64,000 nt of DNA from contig NZ_JADKYZ010000013.1 in the NCBI RefSeq assembly GCF_015354245.1, positions 1 to 64,000 of the forward strand, in the 5' to 3' direction. The translations under genes were made by a program, and so were the position numbers. Below are positions 17,602 to 27,231 of this stretch, in pieces. Source of the stretch: Diaphorobacter caeni (lineage in GTDB: Bacteria; Pseudomonadota; Gammaproteobacteria; Burkholderiales; Burkholderiaceae_C). Position 1 is the first letter of the stretch. Each line of letters opens with the position of its first letter. The notes under the pieces were generated by a model. That model did not search any database. It saw only the letters and a program-made list of their open reading frames with translations, and had not been told where the DNA came from.

Positions 17602-18876
17602 ATGACCATGCCCACGCACCATTCCGCGCTTCCACGCCCAGCCTCGTCCGCCATTCACCGTGCCTGCCAGCTCGCCTGTGCCGCCGCGCTGCTGGGCACC
17701 GTCACGCTTTCGCACGCACAGGACGCGCAGATTTCCGACGACGTGATCCGCCTTGGCGTGATCTCCGATCTCGCGGGGCCGTTCGCCGACATCACCGGGC
17801 CCGGCACCGTCACTGCCGTGCAGATGGCCATCGACGACTTCGGCGGCAAGGTGCTCGGCAAGAAGATCGAGCTGGTGACGGCAGACCACCAGAACAAGGC
17901 AGACATCGCTGCCAGCAAGGCGCGTGAATGGTTCGACACCGGCAAGGTCGATGCGCTGATGGACGTGGCGGTGTCGGCACCGGCGCTCGCCGTGCTCGAA
18001 GTCGCCAAGCAGAAAAACAAGGTCATCGTCTTCAACGGCCCGGGCATCGACCGCCTGACCAACGACCTGTGCATGCCCAGCACCGTGCACTATGTGTATG
18101 ACACCTACGCGCTTGCCAATGTGACGGCCAGCGCGATCACGCAGCGCGGCGGCAAGGACTGGTTCTTTCTGACCGCCGACTACGCCTTCGGCAACAGCCT
18201 GCAGGAAGAGGCGAGCAAGGTCGTCAACGCCAACGGCGGCAAGGTGCTGGGCGCCGCCAAGCACCCGATCGCCGCCACCGATTTCGCCTCGTTCATGATG
18301 ACCGCGCAGCAGAGCAAGGCACAGATCATCGGCCTTGCCAACGCCGGCGCGGACACGGTGAATTCGGTGAAGGCGGCGCGCGAGTTCGGGCTGCTCGGCG
18401 GCAGCAGCAAGCAGACGCTCGCCGGCCTGCTCATGTACATCACCGACGTGCATGCGCTCGGCCTCAAGACCGCATCGGGCCTGATGCTGACCGAGGGCTT
18501 CTATTGGGACATGAACGACGAGACGCGCGCCTTCTCCAAGCGCTACTTCGCCAAGATGAAGAAGATGCCCAACATGAGCCAGGCCGGTGCCTACTCCTCC
18601 ACCATGCACTACCTCAAGGCGGTGCAGGCGGCCAAGACCGACGACACGGCGAAGGTGATGACGCAGATGAAATCCACGCCGATCAACGACTTCTTCGCCA
18701 AGAACGGCCGCATCCGCGAGGACGGTCGCATGGTCCACGACATGTACCTCTTCCAGGTGAAGTCACCAGCGGAATCCAAGTATCCGTGGGACTACTTCAA
18801 GCTGGTCGCGACGGTGCCCGGCGACAAGGCCTTTCTGCCGTTGGCTCAATCCAAGTGCCCGATGGTCAAGAAGTGA
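17602..18876 (+). CDS. ABC transporter periplasmic substrate-binding protein (branched-chain amino acid type)
   Basis: This 424-aa protein has a long N-terminal signal peptide (hydrophobic core about residues 24-38, cleavage near SHAQDAQ) and a type-I periplasmic binding fold of the LivK/urea-amide group (IRLGVISDLAGPFADI). AGGAGA lies 8 bases upstream. No LivH/M/F/G permease or ATPase gene is adjacent, so it is an orphan binding protein that must use components encoded elsewhere. Its company (cyclase, SDR, dehydratase) suggests uptake of an organic acid or aromatic compound, but the ligand is unknown. Confidence 0.88.
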   Translation: MTMPTHHSALPRPASSAIHRACQLACAAALLGTVTLSHAQDAQISDDVIRLGVISDLAGPFADITGPGTVTAVQMAIDDFGGKVLGKKIELVTADHQNKADIAASKAREWFDTGKVDALMDVAVSAPALAVLEVAKQKNKVIVFNGPGIDRLTNDLCMPSTVHYVYDTYALANVTASAITQRGGKDWFFLTADYAFGNSLQEEASKVVNANGGKVLGAAKHPIAATDFASFMMTAQQSKAQIIGLANAGADTVNSVKAAREFGLLGGSSKQTLAGLLMYITDVHALGLKTASGLMLTEGFYWDMNDETRAFSKRYFAKMKKMPNMSQAGAYSSTMHYLKAVQAAKTDDTAKVMTQMKSTPINDFFAKNGRIREDGRMVHDMYLFQVKSPAESKYPWDYFKLVATVPGDKAFLPLAQSKCPMVKK

Positions 18877-18906
18877 CGTGAGCGGATGAGTCAGGAGTCA
18901 ACACCG

Positions 18907-20037
18907 ATGAAGGCACTCAACCAAAAGACCGCGCTGGTCGTGGGCGCGAGCGGCGTGGTCGGCCAGGCGTGCCTGCGCCACTTCGCCGCGCTGCCCGACT
19001 GGAACGTGATCGGCGTGGCACGCCGACAGCTCACGGATCTGCCGCCGGGTGCGCAGTCGCTGCAGCTCGATCTGCAGGATCGCGCGGCCTGCGATGCTGC
19101 GCTTGGCACACGCGACGACATCACGCACGTGATCTACGCGGCGGTCTATGAGCAGCCCGGCGGCCTCGTCGGCGGCTGGCGCGATCAGGACCAGATGCGC
19201 ACCAACCTCGACATGCTGCGCAACGTGGTCGAGCCGCTGGACCGCGCGGGCAGCGCCCTCGCGCATGTGAGCATCATGCAGGGCGGCAAGGCCTATGGCG
19301 TGCACATCCACCCCCGCATCGCCGTGCCCGCACGCGAACGCTGGCCACGCGATGATCACGAGAACTTCTACTGGCTGCAGGAAGATTTTCTGCGCGAGCG
19401 CCAGGCGAAATCCACGCGCTGGCACTTCAGCATCTTCCGCCCGCGCATCGTCTTCGGCGACGCGATGGGCAGCAACATGAACCCGATCCCCGCCATCGGC
19501 GTGTACGCCTGGCTTCGGCACGAACGCGGCCTCGCGCTCGCCTACCCCGGCGGTCCGGAGCGCGTGAACCAGGCCATCGACGCAGACCTGATCGCCCAGG
19601 CCTGCGCATGGGCCGCCACGTCGCCGAACGCACGCAACGAAACCTTCAACCTCGACAACGGCGACGTGTTCACCTGGCAGAACGTCTGGCCCGCCATCGC
19701 CGACGCCCTCGGCATGCAGGTGAGCGCACCCGAGCCGCAATCCCTCGGCGCCACCGTGCCCGGCGAACAGAAGGCGTGGGAAGCCCTCGTCGACAGGTAC
19801 AGCCTCAAGGCGCCGCGCGATCTCGCGGCCTTCATCGGACAAGGCGCGGTGTACGCAGACTTCCAGATGAACCACGGCAAGGAAGGACCGCTGCCCCCCG
19901 TGATCATGAGCTCGGTGAAGATCCGGCAGGCGGGCTTCAACGGCTGCATCGACACCGAAGACATGTTCCGCAAATGGTTCGGGCAACTGCAGGCCAGAGG
20001 CCTGCTGCCGTCAGCGGAAATGGCTCGCGCGAAGTGA
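18907..20037 (+). CDS. SDR family oxidoreductase, PRISE-like
   Basis: This 376-aa extended short-chain dehydrogenase has an N-terminal NAD(P) site GASGVVGQ (residues 13-20). The catalytic region MQGGKAYGVHIHP resembles the atypical active site of progesterone-5-beta-reductase/iridoid-synthase-like (PRISE) enzymes, which reduce activated enones. The ATG at 18907 has AGGAG nine bases upstream; an in-frame ATG 7 codons earlier is possible. It starts 30 bases after the binding-protein gene, so the two are probably co-transcribed. Confidence 0.83.
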   Translation: MKALNQKTALVVGASGVVGQACLRHFAALPDWNVIGVARRQLTDLPPGAQSLQLDLQDRAACDAALGTRDDITHVIYAAVYEQPGGLVGGWRDQDQMRTNLDMLRNVVEPLDRAGSALAHVSIMQGGKAYGVHIHPRIAVPARERWPRDDHENFYWLQEDFLRERQAKSTRWHFSIFRPRIVFGDAMGSNMNPIPAIGVYAWLRHERGLALAYPGGPERVNQAIDADLIAQACAWAATSPNARNETFNLDNGDVFTWQNVWPAIADALGMQVSAPEPQSLGATVPGEQKAWEALVDRYSLKAPRDLAAFIGQGAVYADFQMNHGKEGPLPPVIMSSVKIRQAGFNGCIDTEDMFRKWFGQLQARGLLPSAEMARAK

Positions 20038-20107
20038 TGTGCGAGGGTGTGCCTGCGAGTCCCCCCAGCGACAGCCTCCATCGCTTCATGCGCACACAAT
20101 TCGCGCC

Positions 20108-20779
20108 ATGGGAACGCTATATCTTGTACGTCACGGACAGGCTTCGTTTGGTGCGGAAAACTATGATCAGCTGAGCGCGCGCGGCGTCGAGCAGTGCGTG
20201 CGTCTGGGTGAATACTGGCGCGAGCGCGGCATGCAATTTGATGCCGTGATTCGAGGCTCGCTGCAACGCCATGCGCAGACGCTGGACGCCATCTGCCAAG
20301 GCATGCAGATGGATTGCGAGCCGCTGGTCACGCCGGCGCTCAACGAGTACGACAGCCACGCGCTGATCGCCGCAGTCCGCCCCGGGCCGCGCCCCGAGGT
20401 GCACACGCCCGAGCTCTACAAGCAGCATTTCCGACTGCTCTGCGATGCGCTCGCGCAGTGGATGAGCGGCACCATCACGCCTGTCGGCATGCCGGGCTGG
20501 GACGAGTTTTCAGGCGGCGTGCGCGGCGTGCTCGAACAGGTGCGCGATCAGCATGTGGGCCGCAACGTGCTGCTGGTTTCGAGCGGCGGCCCCATCGCCA
20601 CCGCCATGAGCGAGGTGCTATCCACGCCCGCCGAAATGATGATCGCGCTGAACATGCGCATCCGCAACAGCGCGGTGACCGAGTTCAGCATCAGCCCCAG
20701 ACGCCTGATGCTGCAGACCTTCAACTCGCTCGCGCACCTGGATTCCGATGCGCACCGTGATTGGATCACTTACGCTTGA
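20108..20779 (+). CDS. Histidine phosphatase (phosphoglycerate mutase-like) family protein
   Basis: This 223-aa protein carries the catalytic LVRHGQASF motif at residues 6-14. A second conserved histidine would be expected near the SSGGPI segment, where glycine stands instead, so activity may be altered. The substrate is unknown; family members act on phospho-sugars, nucleotides or phospho-proteins. It lies 70 bases after the SDR gene and converges on the thioesterase, leaving an 18-base gap between stops. Confidence 0.85.
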   Translation: MGTLYLVRHGQASFGAENYDQLSARGVEQCVRLGEYWRERGMQFDAVIRGSLQRHAQTLDAICQGMQMDCEPLVTPALNEYDSHALIAAVRPGPRPEVHTPELYKQHFRLLCDALAQWMSGTITPVGMPGWDEFSGGVRGVLEQVRDQHVGRNVLLVSSGGPIATAMSEVLSTPAEMMIALNMRIRNSAVTEFSISPRRLMLQTFNSLAHLDSDAHRDWITYA

Positions 20780-20797
20780 TGGCGTTTGCCAGAAGCC

Positions 20798-21235
20798 TCA
20801 ACCGGGATTGCGCTCCACGAGCTTGAACGTGCCGGTCGCCATGCCGAGCAGTTCGCCCGCGTCATTGAAAAGCTCGCCGCGCACGAAGCTCAGGCTCCGC
20901 CCACGCTTCTCGCAGACCGCCGTGCAGATCACGTCTCCCGCTGCGGGCGCGATGTAGTGGATAGTCAGGTCCACGGTGATCACGCCATAGCGCCCCGGAT
21001 CATGCGCACGCGCGGCGGCCGACAGCCCCACGTCGAGCAGCGTCGCGATGGCGCCGCCGTGCATGTCGCCGCGGCTGTTGGTGAACTGCTCCTGATGCGG
21101 CATGCGCACGCGCGCGCGGTCGTTGCCGATGGCCTCGCCCTTCAACGCAAAGGCGCGCGCCATGGGCATGGGCAGGCCGAAGATCATGTGCTCGGGTTCG
21201 GCGGGATAGGCGGGGATGTCGACGGTGAGGCTCAT
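20798..21235 (-). CDS. PaaI-type hotdog thioesterase
   Basis: This 145-aa single hotdog-fold domain has the hallmark segment RGDMHGGAIATLLDVGLSAA and strand TVDLTIHYIAPA, typical of PaaI-like acyl-CoA thioesterases. These enzymes hydrolyse aromatic or medium-chain acyl-CoAs, often as housekeeping for stalled CoA pathways. It begins 28 bases after the creatininase-like gene on the same strand and is probably co-transcribed with it. Confidence 0.87.
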   Translation of the reverse strand: MSLTVDIPAYPAEPEHMIFGLPMPMARAFALKGEAIGNDRARVRMPHQEQFTNSRGDMHGGAIATLLDVGLSAAARAHDPGRYGVITVDLTIHYIAPAAGDVICTAVCEKRGRSLSFVRGELFNDAGELLGMATGTFKLVERNPG

Positions 21236-21262
21236 GGTCTGAAATTCAAGAATGGAAAGTGA

Positions 21263-22108
21263 TCAACGGGGCACGGGTGACTGCAGCGCATGCAGTTCCC
21301 CGAGCAATCGGGCGAGCGCTGCTCCGGCGGCCTGCACCACGCGCGCGCCCTTGTCGGCACTGGCTGCGGCGGCATCGCCGACCGCGCCGCTGGCGTTGTA
21401 ATCCTCGATGGCCCAGCCCATCTTGGCGCTGCGGCCATTGCCGAGAATCTCGAATTGCTCGGACCGGTCTTGCGAGGTCGAACGCCAATTTTCGGCACGC
21501 TCCATATGCACCGTTTCGGGCGCGAGATGCAGCATCATCGAGGTCTCGATCTGTCCGGCATGGATGCCGAAGCGGTGCTCGTGCGCGCTGAACTGCGCGC
21601 TCACCTCGTCGGGCAACGGCAGGCTGAACCAGCTGCTGCTGTAGACCATGAGGCCATGCCGCACGCGCAGCTCGCGCGCGACGATGTCCATCACGCTGAC
21701 CTGTCCGCCATGGCCGTTGAGCAGCAGAAGCTTGCGGATGCCGGCGCGCGCCACGCAGGCGCCCAGCTCGGTCCACAGCGCGATCAGCGTGGCGGGCGAC
21801 AGCGTGAGCGTGCCCGGATAGCTGGTGTGCTCGGTGCTGAAGCCGATGTTCTGCGGCGGCAGAAACAGCACCGGAATCCGCGCGTCGATCTGCGGCAGCG
21901 CGGCGGCGATCACGCCTTCAAGCAGCGTCGCGTCCACGCTGAGCGGCAGATGCGGGCCATGCTGCTCCACGGCCGCTACCGGCAGCACGGCAATGGTCTG
22001 CGCGGCCAGGCCATTGGTTTGCGCAGCGGCGAAATCATGCGCGCTCACTTCGGCCCAGTGCCGCGAGGGCCAAGAATTGCCGGAGGTGGTGGAACTGGAA
22101 GATGTCAT
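21263..22108 (-). CDS. Creatininase family amidohydrolase
   Basis: This 281-aa protein shows the metal-binding pattern E48-x-H50-G-x-H53 with D59 (VEQHGPHLPLSVDA) and the NGHGG segment of the creatininase/formamide-hydrolase family. Homologues hydrolyse creatinine, formamides (MftE, ArfB) or amides. The start was chosen at the ATG giving MTSSSSTTSG; upstream reading frame exists but lacks family similarity. No clear ribosome site is seen. It diverges from the MATE pump gene with 146 bases between. Confidence 0.85.
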   Translation of the reverse strand: MTSSSSTTSGNSWPSRHWAEVSAHDFAAAQTNGLAAQTIAVLPVAAVEQHGPHLPLSVDATLLEGVIAAALPQIDARIPVLFLPPQNIGFSTEHTSYPGTLTLSPATLIALWTELGACVARAGIRKLLLLNGHGGQVSVMDIVARELRVRHGLMVYSSSWFSLPLPDEVSAQFSAHEHRFGIHAGQIETSMMLHLAPETVHMERAENWRSTSQDRSEQFEILGNGRSAKMGWAIEDYNASGAVGDAAAASADKGARVVQAAGAALARLLGELHALQSPVPR

Positions 22109-22254
22109 GACGGGAGGTCGAAAAAAGCGCAAGCAGGCCGCAGCCCGGATCTGGCGTCCATTGTGGCAGGAAGCGTCCGGGATTGGCGTGACGCTGCCGG
22201 ATCGCGCCTTTGTCTGGCAGACTCCAAGCCGTTCCGGCCACAAACTCAGCGCCC

Positions 22255-23727
22255 ATGTCCTCTCCAGTGTCCAGCGAGCCCAGCCCCCACGGCGCCCAGA
22301 ATCCCGCAGCGGATCGCCCTTCCGCACGCACGCCCACGCGCGACCTCACCAAGGGCCCCATCGTCAGCACGCTGTTCATCTTCTCGCTGCCGATTCTGGC
22401 GGGCAATGTGCTGCAGTCGCTCAACGGCTCGATCAACGCGATGTGGATCGGCCGCTTTCTCGGCGAGGCCGCGCTCACCGCCACGGCCAATGCCAACAAC
22501 GTGATGTTCGCACTGATCGGCATGATATTCGGCGTGGGCATGGCGGCCACCATCCTTGTCGGTCAGGCCATGGGCGCGCACGACGTGGCGCAGGCCAAGC
22601 GGGTGCTGGGCACCAGCGCCACCTTTTTCGGTGCGGCGTCCGTGGTGATCGCCGCCGTGGGCTGGCCGCTCGCGCGCCGGCTCATGGAATGGATGGGCAC
22701 GCCCACCGACGCGCTGCCGCTCGCTGAAGCCTATCTGCAGGTGATCTTTCTCGCGATTCCGCTGCTCTATCTGTTCGCGTTCGTCTCGGCCGTGCTGCGC
22801 GGGGCGGGTGACACCAAGACGCCGTTCTGGTTTCTGTTGCTGGTGGTGATCCTCGACACCGCGCTCAACCCGCTGCTGATCTTCGGCTGGGGACCGGTGC
22901 CCAAGCTCGGCATGACCGGCGCGGCGCTCGCCACGCTGATCGCCAACGCCATCGGATTCGCGCTCATGCTGGTCTGGCTGCGGTTGCGCAGCCATCCGCT
23001 GTGGATAGGCAGCCACGAGCTCGCGCTGTTCCGGCCCGACTTCACCATCCTGCGCGCGCTCGTCACCAAAGGCCTGCCGATGGGCGCGCAGATCCTGATG
23101 ATCTCGCTCGCGATGATCGCGATGATCTCCATGGTGAACGCCTACGGCGTGCACACCGCGTCGGCCTACGGCGCGGCGCTGCAGCTCTGGACCTATGTGC
23201 AGATGCCCGCCATGGCCATCGGCGCGGCCTGCTCTTCGATGGCCGCGCAGAACGTCGGCGCGCACCTGTGGGACCGGGTCGAGGCCACCGCCCGCGCGGG
23301 CGTGTTCTGCAACCTCGTGATGACCGGCGCGCTGATTCTCATCATCGTGATGGCCGACCGCTTCATGATGGGCTGGTTTCTTCCCGTGGGCAGCGAGGCC
23401 ATCGAGACCGCACGCCACTTGAACCACATCGCCATCGGCTCGTTCCTGTTCTTCGGCGTCACCTTCGTGCTCGCGGGCGTGATCCGCTCCACCGGCGCGG
23501 TGATGCCGCCGCTCATCATCCTGGCCATCGCCATGTGGGGCATCCGCGTGCCGCTCGCGCATTTCCTGCAGCCCCTGTGGGGCGCCGACGCGATCTGGTG
23601 GAGCTTTCCGATCAGCGCGCTTTGCTCCATGGTGATGACCATGGCGTACTACCGGCTCGGCAACTGGCGCAAGGCGCGCATGCTGGCGCCCGGGCCAGCG
23701 CGCGGCGCCAACGTCACTCGATCTTGA
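22255..23727 (+). CDS. MATE family multidrug/metabolite efflux transporter
   Basis: This 490-aa inner-membrane protein has about twelve hydrophobic segments. Its two MatE halves each begin with a helix pair after a conserved loop (LPILAGNVLQSLNGSINAMW near residue 45, and LPMGAQILMISLAMIA near 280). MATE proteins export cationic drugs or metabolites using Na+ or H+ gradients. The first 40 residues are a polar, proline-rich extension. The last 14 bases overlap the end of the convergent Bug-family gene. Confidence 0.9.
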   Translation: MSSPVSSEPSPHGAQNPAADRPSARTPTRDLTKGPIVSTLFIFSLPILAGNVLQSLNGSINAMWIGRFLGEAALTATANANNVMFALIGMIFGVGMAATILVGQAMGAHDVAQAKRVLGTSATFFGAASVVIAAVGWPLARRLMEWMGTPTDALPLAEAYLQVIFLAIPLLYLFAFVSAVLRGAGDTKTPFWFLLLVVILDTALNPLLIFGWGPVPKLGMTGAALATLIANAIGFALMLVWLRLRSHPLWIGSHELALFRPDFTILRALVTKGLPMGAQILMISLAMIAMISMVNAYGVHTASAYGAALQLWTYVQMPAMAIGAACSSMAAQNVGAHLWDRVEATARAGVFCNLVMTGALILIIVMADRFMMGWFLPVGSEAIETARHLNHIAIGSFLFFGVTFVLAGVIRSTGAVMPPLIILAIAMWGIRVPLAHFLQPLWGADAIWWSFPISALCSMVMTMAYYRLGNWRKARMLAPGPARGANVTRS

Positions 23728-24700
23728 ACCCTGTTTCCTTGACGATGCGTTTCCAGCGCTCGGTGTCGCTCTGGATGTGCCTGCCGAATTCTTCGGGGTT
23801 CTCGAAACGCGGCACGTAGTCGTAAGACTTCAGCTTGGCGATCACGTCCGGCATCTTCACTATCTTGGCGAGCTGCCCCGCCAGTTCGTCGACGATGGGC
23901 TTGGGTGTGCCCTTGGGGGCGAGCATGCCCGCCCACGAACCGAACTCCATGCCCGTGATGCCCGACTCCTTGAGCGTCGGAACCTGCGGGAACGATTCGG
24001 CGCGCTGCGGCAGGATCACGCCGAGCGCCTTCACTTTGCCGGCCTTGATCATTTCGACGGAGACGAAGGAGTCGAACGAGAAATCCACCTCGCCCGCCAC
24101 CACGGCCTGCATCTGCGGGCTGGTGCCCTTGTACTGCGCGTTGATCACGGCGGGCGCGTTGACGACGCGCTTGAACTGCTCGGTCACCAGCGAGATCATG
24201 CTGCTGCCCGAGGACGCGGAGAGCGGCTTGTCGGTCTTTTTGGCGAGCGCGATGAGTTCCTGCATGTTGTTCGCCGGCAGGTCCTTGCGCGCGATGACGA
24301 CGAAGCCGACGTCACACACCAGCCCGATGGGCTCAAAGCTCGAGAGCGCCTCGTAGTTGGCCTTGCTGATCACCGGCGTGAGCGTCTGGGCACCGGCAGT
24401 GTTGAACAGCAGCGTGTAGCCGTCGGGCGCGGCGCGCGCGACGAATTCGGAGCCGATGGCGCCGTTCGCACCGCCCTTGTTCTCCACGATGAACGACTGG
24501 CCCATGGCCTCGCCGAGCTTCTGCAGGATGAGGCGCGCGACCACGTCGGTCGTGCCCCCTGCCGGGAACGGCACGATCACCCGCACGGGCTTGTCCGGAT
24601 ACTTGCCTGAAGCCATGGACCACTGTGGCAGGCCGAACGACAGCGCGCCCGCCGCCGCTGCTCCCGTACGCAAAACACTCCGACGCGATACACCGTTCAT
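23714..24700 (-). CDS. Bug family (tripartite tricarboxylate transporter) substrate-binding protein
   Basis: This 328-aa periplasmic protein has a Tat-like signal (SRRSVLRTGAAAAGALSFG), cleavage near SMASG, and the Bug-family motifs YPDKPVRVIVPFPAGGTTDV and GGANGAIG. Bug proteins bind carboxylates for TctAB-type transporters or sensing. They are hugely expanded in Burkholderiales and are often orphans, as here, with no TctA/B next to it. The ATG at 24700 has AGGAG 9 bases upstream; the in-frame ATG at 24709 would sit directly on the AGGAG. Confidence 0.9.
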   Translation of the reverse strand: MNGVSRRSVLRTGAAAAGALSFGLPQWSMASGKYPDKPVRVIVPFPAGGTTDVVARLILQKLGEAMGQSFIVENKGGANGAIGSEFVARAAPDGYTLLFNTAGAQTLTPVISKANYEALSSFEPIGLVCDVGFVVIARKDLPANNMQELIALAKKTDKPLSASSGSSMISLVTEQFKRVVNAPAVINAQYKGTSPQMQAVVAGEVDFSFDSFVSVEMIKAGKVKALGVILPQRAESFPQVPTLKESGITGMEFGSWAGMLAPKGTPKPIVDELAGQLAKIVKMPDVIAKLKSYDYVPRFENPEEFGRHIQSDTERWKRIVKETGFKIE

Positions 24701-24770
24701 AAGGTTCATCTCCTGAGTTGGCTGATTGGGACCGCGTGCATCATTGCCAGTGCGCTTGGGCAAAGTCCAA

Positions 24771-24805
24771 TTGCAATACGCAATGCAAGCATTCGAGATG
24801 CGTAT
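24771..24805. promoter_or_regulatory. Overlapping inverted repeats between Bug and DsbD-like genes
   Basis: Within 35 bases lie ATACGCA (24776-24782) with its complement TGCGTAT (24799-24805), TTGCA (24771-24775) with TGCAA (24784-24788), and the palindrome ATGCAAGCAT (24783-24792). The site sits about 70-105 bases upstream of the Bug gene start and 180 bases before the divergent DsbD-like gene. It looks like an operator for an unlinked regulator; no regulator gene adjoins it. Confidence 0.4.
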
Positions 24806-24987
24806 AGGACGATGAGAGACAACGGCTCTCACTCTGTGGAGGCGAAAGGGTTGTTGCAATGCAGCATCCCGCACTTGGTACAAACCACTAACATGGCGAC
24901 ATCGGGCCGCGACAATCACTCCGTCGCACGGTCAGCAAAGCGCCCATCAGGGAACCTAAGCCGGGCCGCAGGCTCACATCCAAGGTC

Positions 24988-27231
24988 ATGTCATTCAAAC
25001 GCACGCAGCGCTGGCTGCCCACTCTTCTTTTCGTAGCTGCCGGTGCCGCGTCTTTCGGCGCGTCCGCACAGATCCAGTTGAAGTCCAGCAGCGGCGGCAT
25101 TCTGGGCAGCAGCACGGTGACCACGCCCCATGTGCAGGCCGAGCTGATCGCCCAGGCGCCCGACGGCATCGGTTCCGGCAAGCCGCTGTGGCTGGGGCTG
25201 CAGATCACCCACCAGCCCGAATGGCATACCTACTGGAAGAACCCCGGCGACTCGGGCCTGCCCACGCAGATCGAATGGAAGCTGCCCGAGGGCATTGACG
25301 CGGGCGAGATCGCCTGGCCGGTGCCGCACAAGATTCCGCTGGGCACGCTTGCCAACTACGGCTACGAGGGCACAGTGCTGCTGCCGGTGCCGATGACGGT
25401 GGCCAGCACCTTCAACCCTGGCCCGCTCGCCAAGGACGCGACCTTCCAGGTGAACGCCACCTGGCTGGTCTGCCGCAAGGAATGCATTCCCGAAGAGGGC
25501 ACGTTCACGCTGCAGGTGCCGGTGCAGGGCACGACGGCGCTGAACTCCGCCGCGTTTGATGCGGCCGCCAAAGCCCATCCCCAGAATCTCTCCGCCGACG
25601 CCAGCGCCAAGGGCTCCGTGAAGGTCGATGGCGACGCGATCAACGTGCGTGTGGCCGGGCTGCCCGGCGAGCTCAAGGGCAAGACGCTGGCCTTTTTCCC
25701 CGAAACCGAGGCAGTGATCGAGACCGCCGCCGAAATCGAGCAGCAATGGGATGGCGACGTGTGGAGCGCGCGCGTGCCGCTGTCCAAGCAGCGCAGCGAA
25801 AGCCCATCGCCCATGCCCGTGGTGCTGGCGAGCGACGGCAAGGGTTGGCGCGCGGAACTGCCGGTGGACGGTGGTTGGCCGAAGACTGCAGCGGCGGCCA
25901 CCATCTCCCCGGCGCTCGAAGCCGCGCTCAAGGCGAATGCGCAGTTGGGGGGCGACGCAGAGGCCGCGTTTTCCGCGACGCCGACGGCCGTCACCCCGGC
26001 GCCCGCCGGCATATGGCTGGCCGCCTTGTTCGGAGCGCTGCTGGGAGGTCTGATCCTCAATCTCATGCCCTGCGTGTTTCCGGTGCTGGCGATCAAGGTG
26101 ATCGGCTTTGCGCAGCACTCGCAGGACCGCCGCGCGCATCGCGTGAGCGGGCTGGCCTACACTGCCGGCGTGATCGTTTCCTTCCTCGCGCTGGGCGGAC
26201 TGATGCTCGGCCTGCGCGCGGCGGGCGAGGCCGTGGGCTGGGGCTTTCAGTTGCAGTCGCCGGGCGTGGTGGCGGCGCTGGCGGCGCTATTCACTGTCAT
26301 TGGTCTGAACCTCGCGGGCATGTTCGAATTCCGCAGCCTGCTGCCCTCGTCGGTGGCGAGCCTGCAGGCGCGCCATCCGGTGGCCGATTCGTTTCTCACC
26401 GGCGTGCTGGCCGTGGCCGTGGCGTCGCCCTGCACCGCGCCGTTCATGGGCGCATCACTGGGCCTGACGGCCACGCTGCCCGCGCTCCAGGCGCTGACGA
26501 TCTTCGCGGCACTGGGCCTGGGTCTGGCGCTGCCGTATCTGCTTGCGAGCTGGATTCCTGCCGTCGCGCGCGCCATGCCGCGTCCCGGCGCATGGATGGA
26601 CACGCTGCGCCGCCTCATGGCCTTCCCGATGTTCGCGACCGTCGTCTGGCTGGTCTGGGTGCTGGGCCAGCAAAGCGGCATCAACGGCGCGGCCGCGCTG
26701 CTGGGGCTGCTGGTGGCGCTCGCGATGACGATCTGGGCGCTGTTCTCGCTGCAAGGCACGAGCCGCCGCATCCTCGCGCCGATCTCATTGCTGGTGCTTG
26801 CGGTGATGCTCTGGACATGGGCCCCGCGCGTCACGCAAATGCTGCCGGAGCCCTCCGCCGTGGCCGCCGAATCTGGCGGAACCGGCGACGCGCAGTCCTG
26901 GCGCGCATGGCAGAGCGGCCTGCCGGAGCAGCTCGTCGCGCAGGGCCAGCCGGTGTTCGTGGACTTCACCGCCGCATGGTGCGTGACCTGCCAGTACAAC
27001 AAGACCACCACGCTCGCCGATGCCGACTTGATCCGCGATTTCGCCGACAAGAAGGTGGCGCTGCTGCGTGCCGACTGGACCCGCCGCGACCCACAGATCA
27101 CCGCCGCGCTGCGCGAGCTGGGCCGCAGCGGCGTGCCGGTCTACGTGCTCTATGCCCCCGGCAAAGCCCCCGTCGTGCTGACCGAACTGCTCAGCAAGAG
27201 CGAGGTGCAGTCCGCCCTCGCCGCGCTGTGA
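24988..27231 (+). CDS. DsbD/ScsB-type thiol:disulfide interchange protein
   Basis: This 747-aa inner-membrane protein moves reducing power from cytoplasmic thioredoxin to the periplasm. Order: signal peptide (to about residue 28, ASAQIQ); a large periplasmic N domain with a cysteine pair (LVCRKECIPEEG); a membrane domain of about eight helices carrying the two redox cysteines (NLMPCVFPV and ASPCTAPFMG); and a C-terminal thioredoxin-like domain with C665-VT-C668 (AAWCVTC). The large N domain fits the ScsB/long-DsbD subfamily better than classical E. coli DsbD. It probably keeps cytochrome c or copper-protein thiols reduced. Confidence 0.88.
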   Translation: MSFKRTQRWLPTLLFVAAGAASFGASAQIQLKSSSGGILGSSTVTTPHVQAELIAQAPDGIGSGKPLWLGLQITHQPEWHTYWKNPGDSGLPTQIEWKLPEGIDAGEIAWPVPHKIPLGTLANYGYEGTVLLPVPMTVASTFNPGPLAKDATFQVNATWLVCRKECIPEEGTFTLQVPVQGTTALNSAAFDAAAKAHPQNLSADASAKGSVKVDGDAINVRVAGLPGELKGKTLAFFPETEAVIETAAEIEQQWDGDVWSARVPLSKQRSESPSPMPVVLASDGKGWRAELPVDGGWPKTAAAATISPALEAALKANAQLGGDAEAAFSATPTAVTPAPAGIWLAALFGALLGGLILNLMPCVFPVLAIKVIGFAQHSQDRRAHRVSGLAYTAGVIVSFLALGGLMLGLRAAGEAVGWGFQLQSPGVVAALAALFTVIGLNLAGMFEFRSLLPSSVASLQARHPVADSFLTGVLAVAVASPCTAPFMGASLGLTATLPALQALTIFAALGLGLALPYLLASWIPAVARAMPRPGAWMDTLRRLMAFPMFATVVWLVWVLGQQSGINGAAALLGLLVALAMTIWALFSLQGTSRRILAPISLLVLAVMLWTWAPRVTQMLPEPSAVAAESGGTGDAQSWRAWQSGLPEQLVAQGQPVFVDFTAAWCVTCQYNKTTTLADADLIRDFADKKVALLRADWTRRDPQITAALRELGRSGVPVYVLYAPGKAPVVLTELLSKSEVQSALAAL

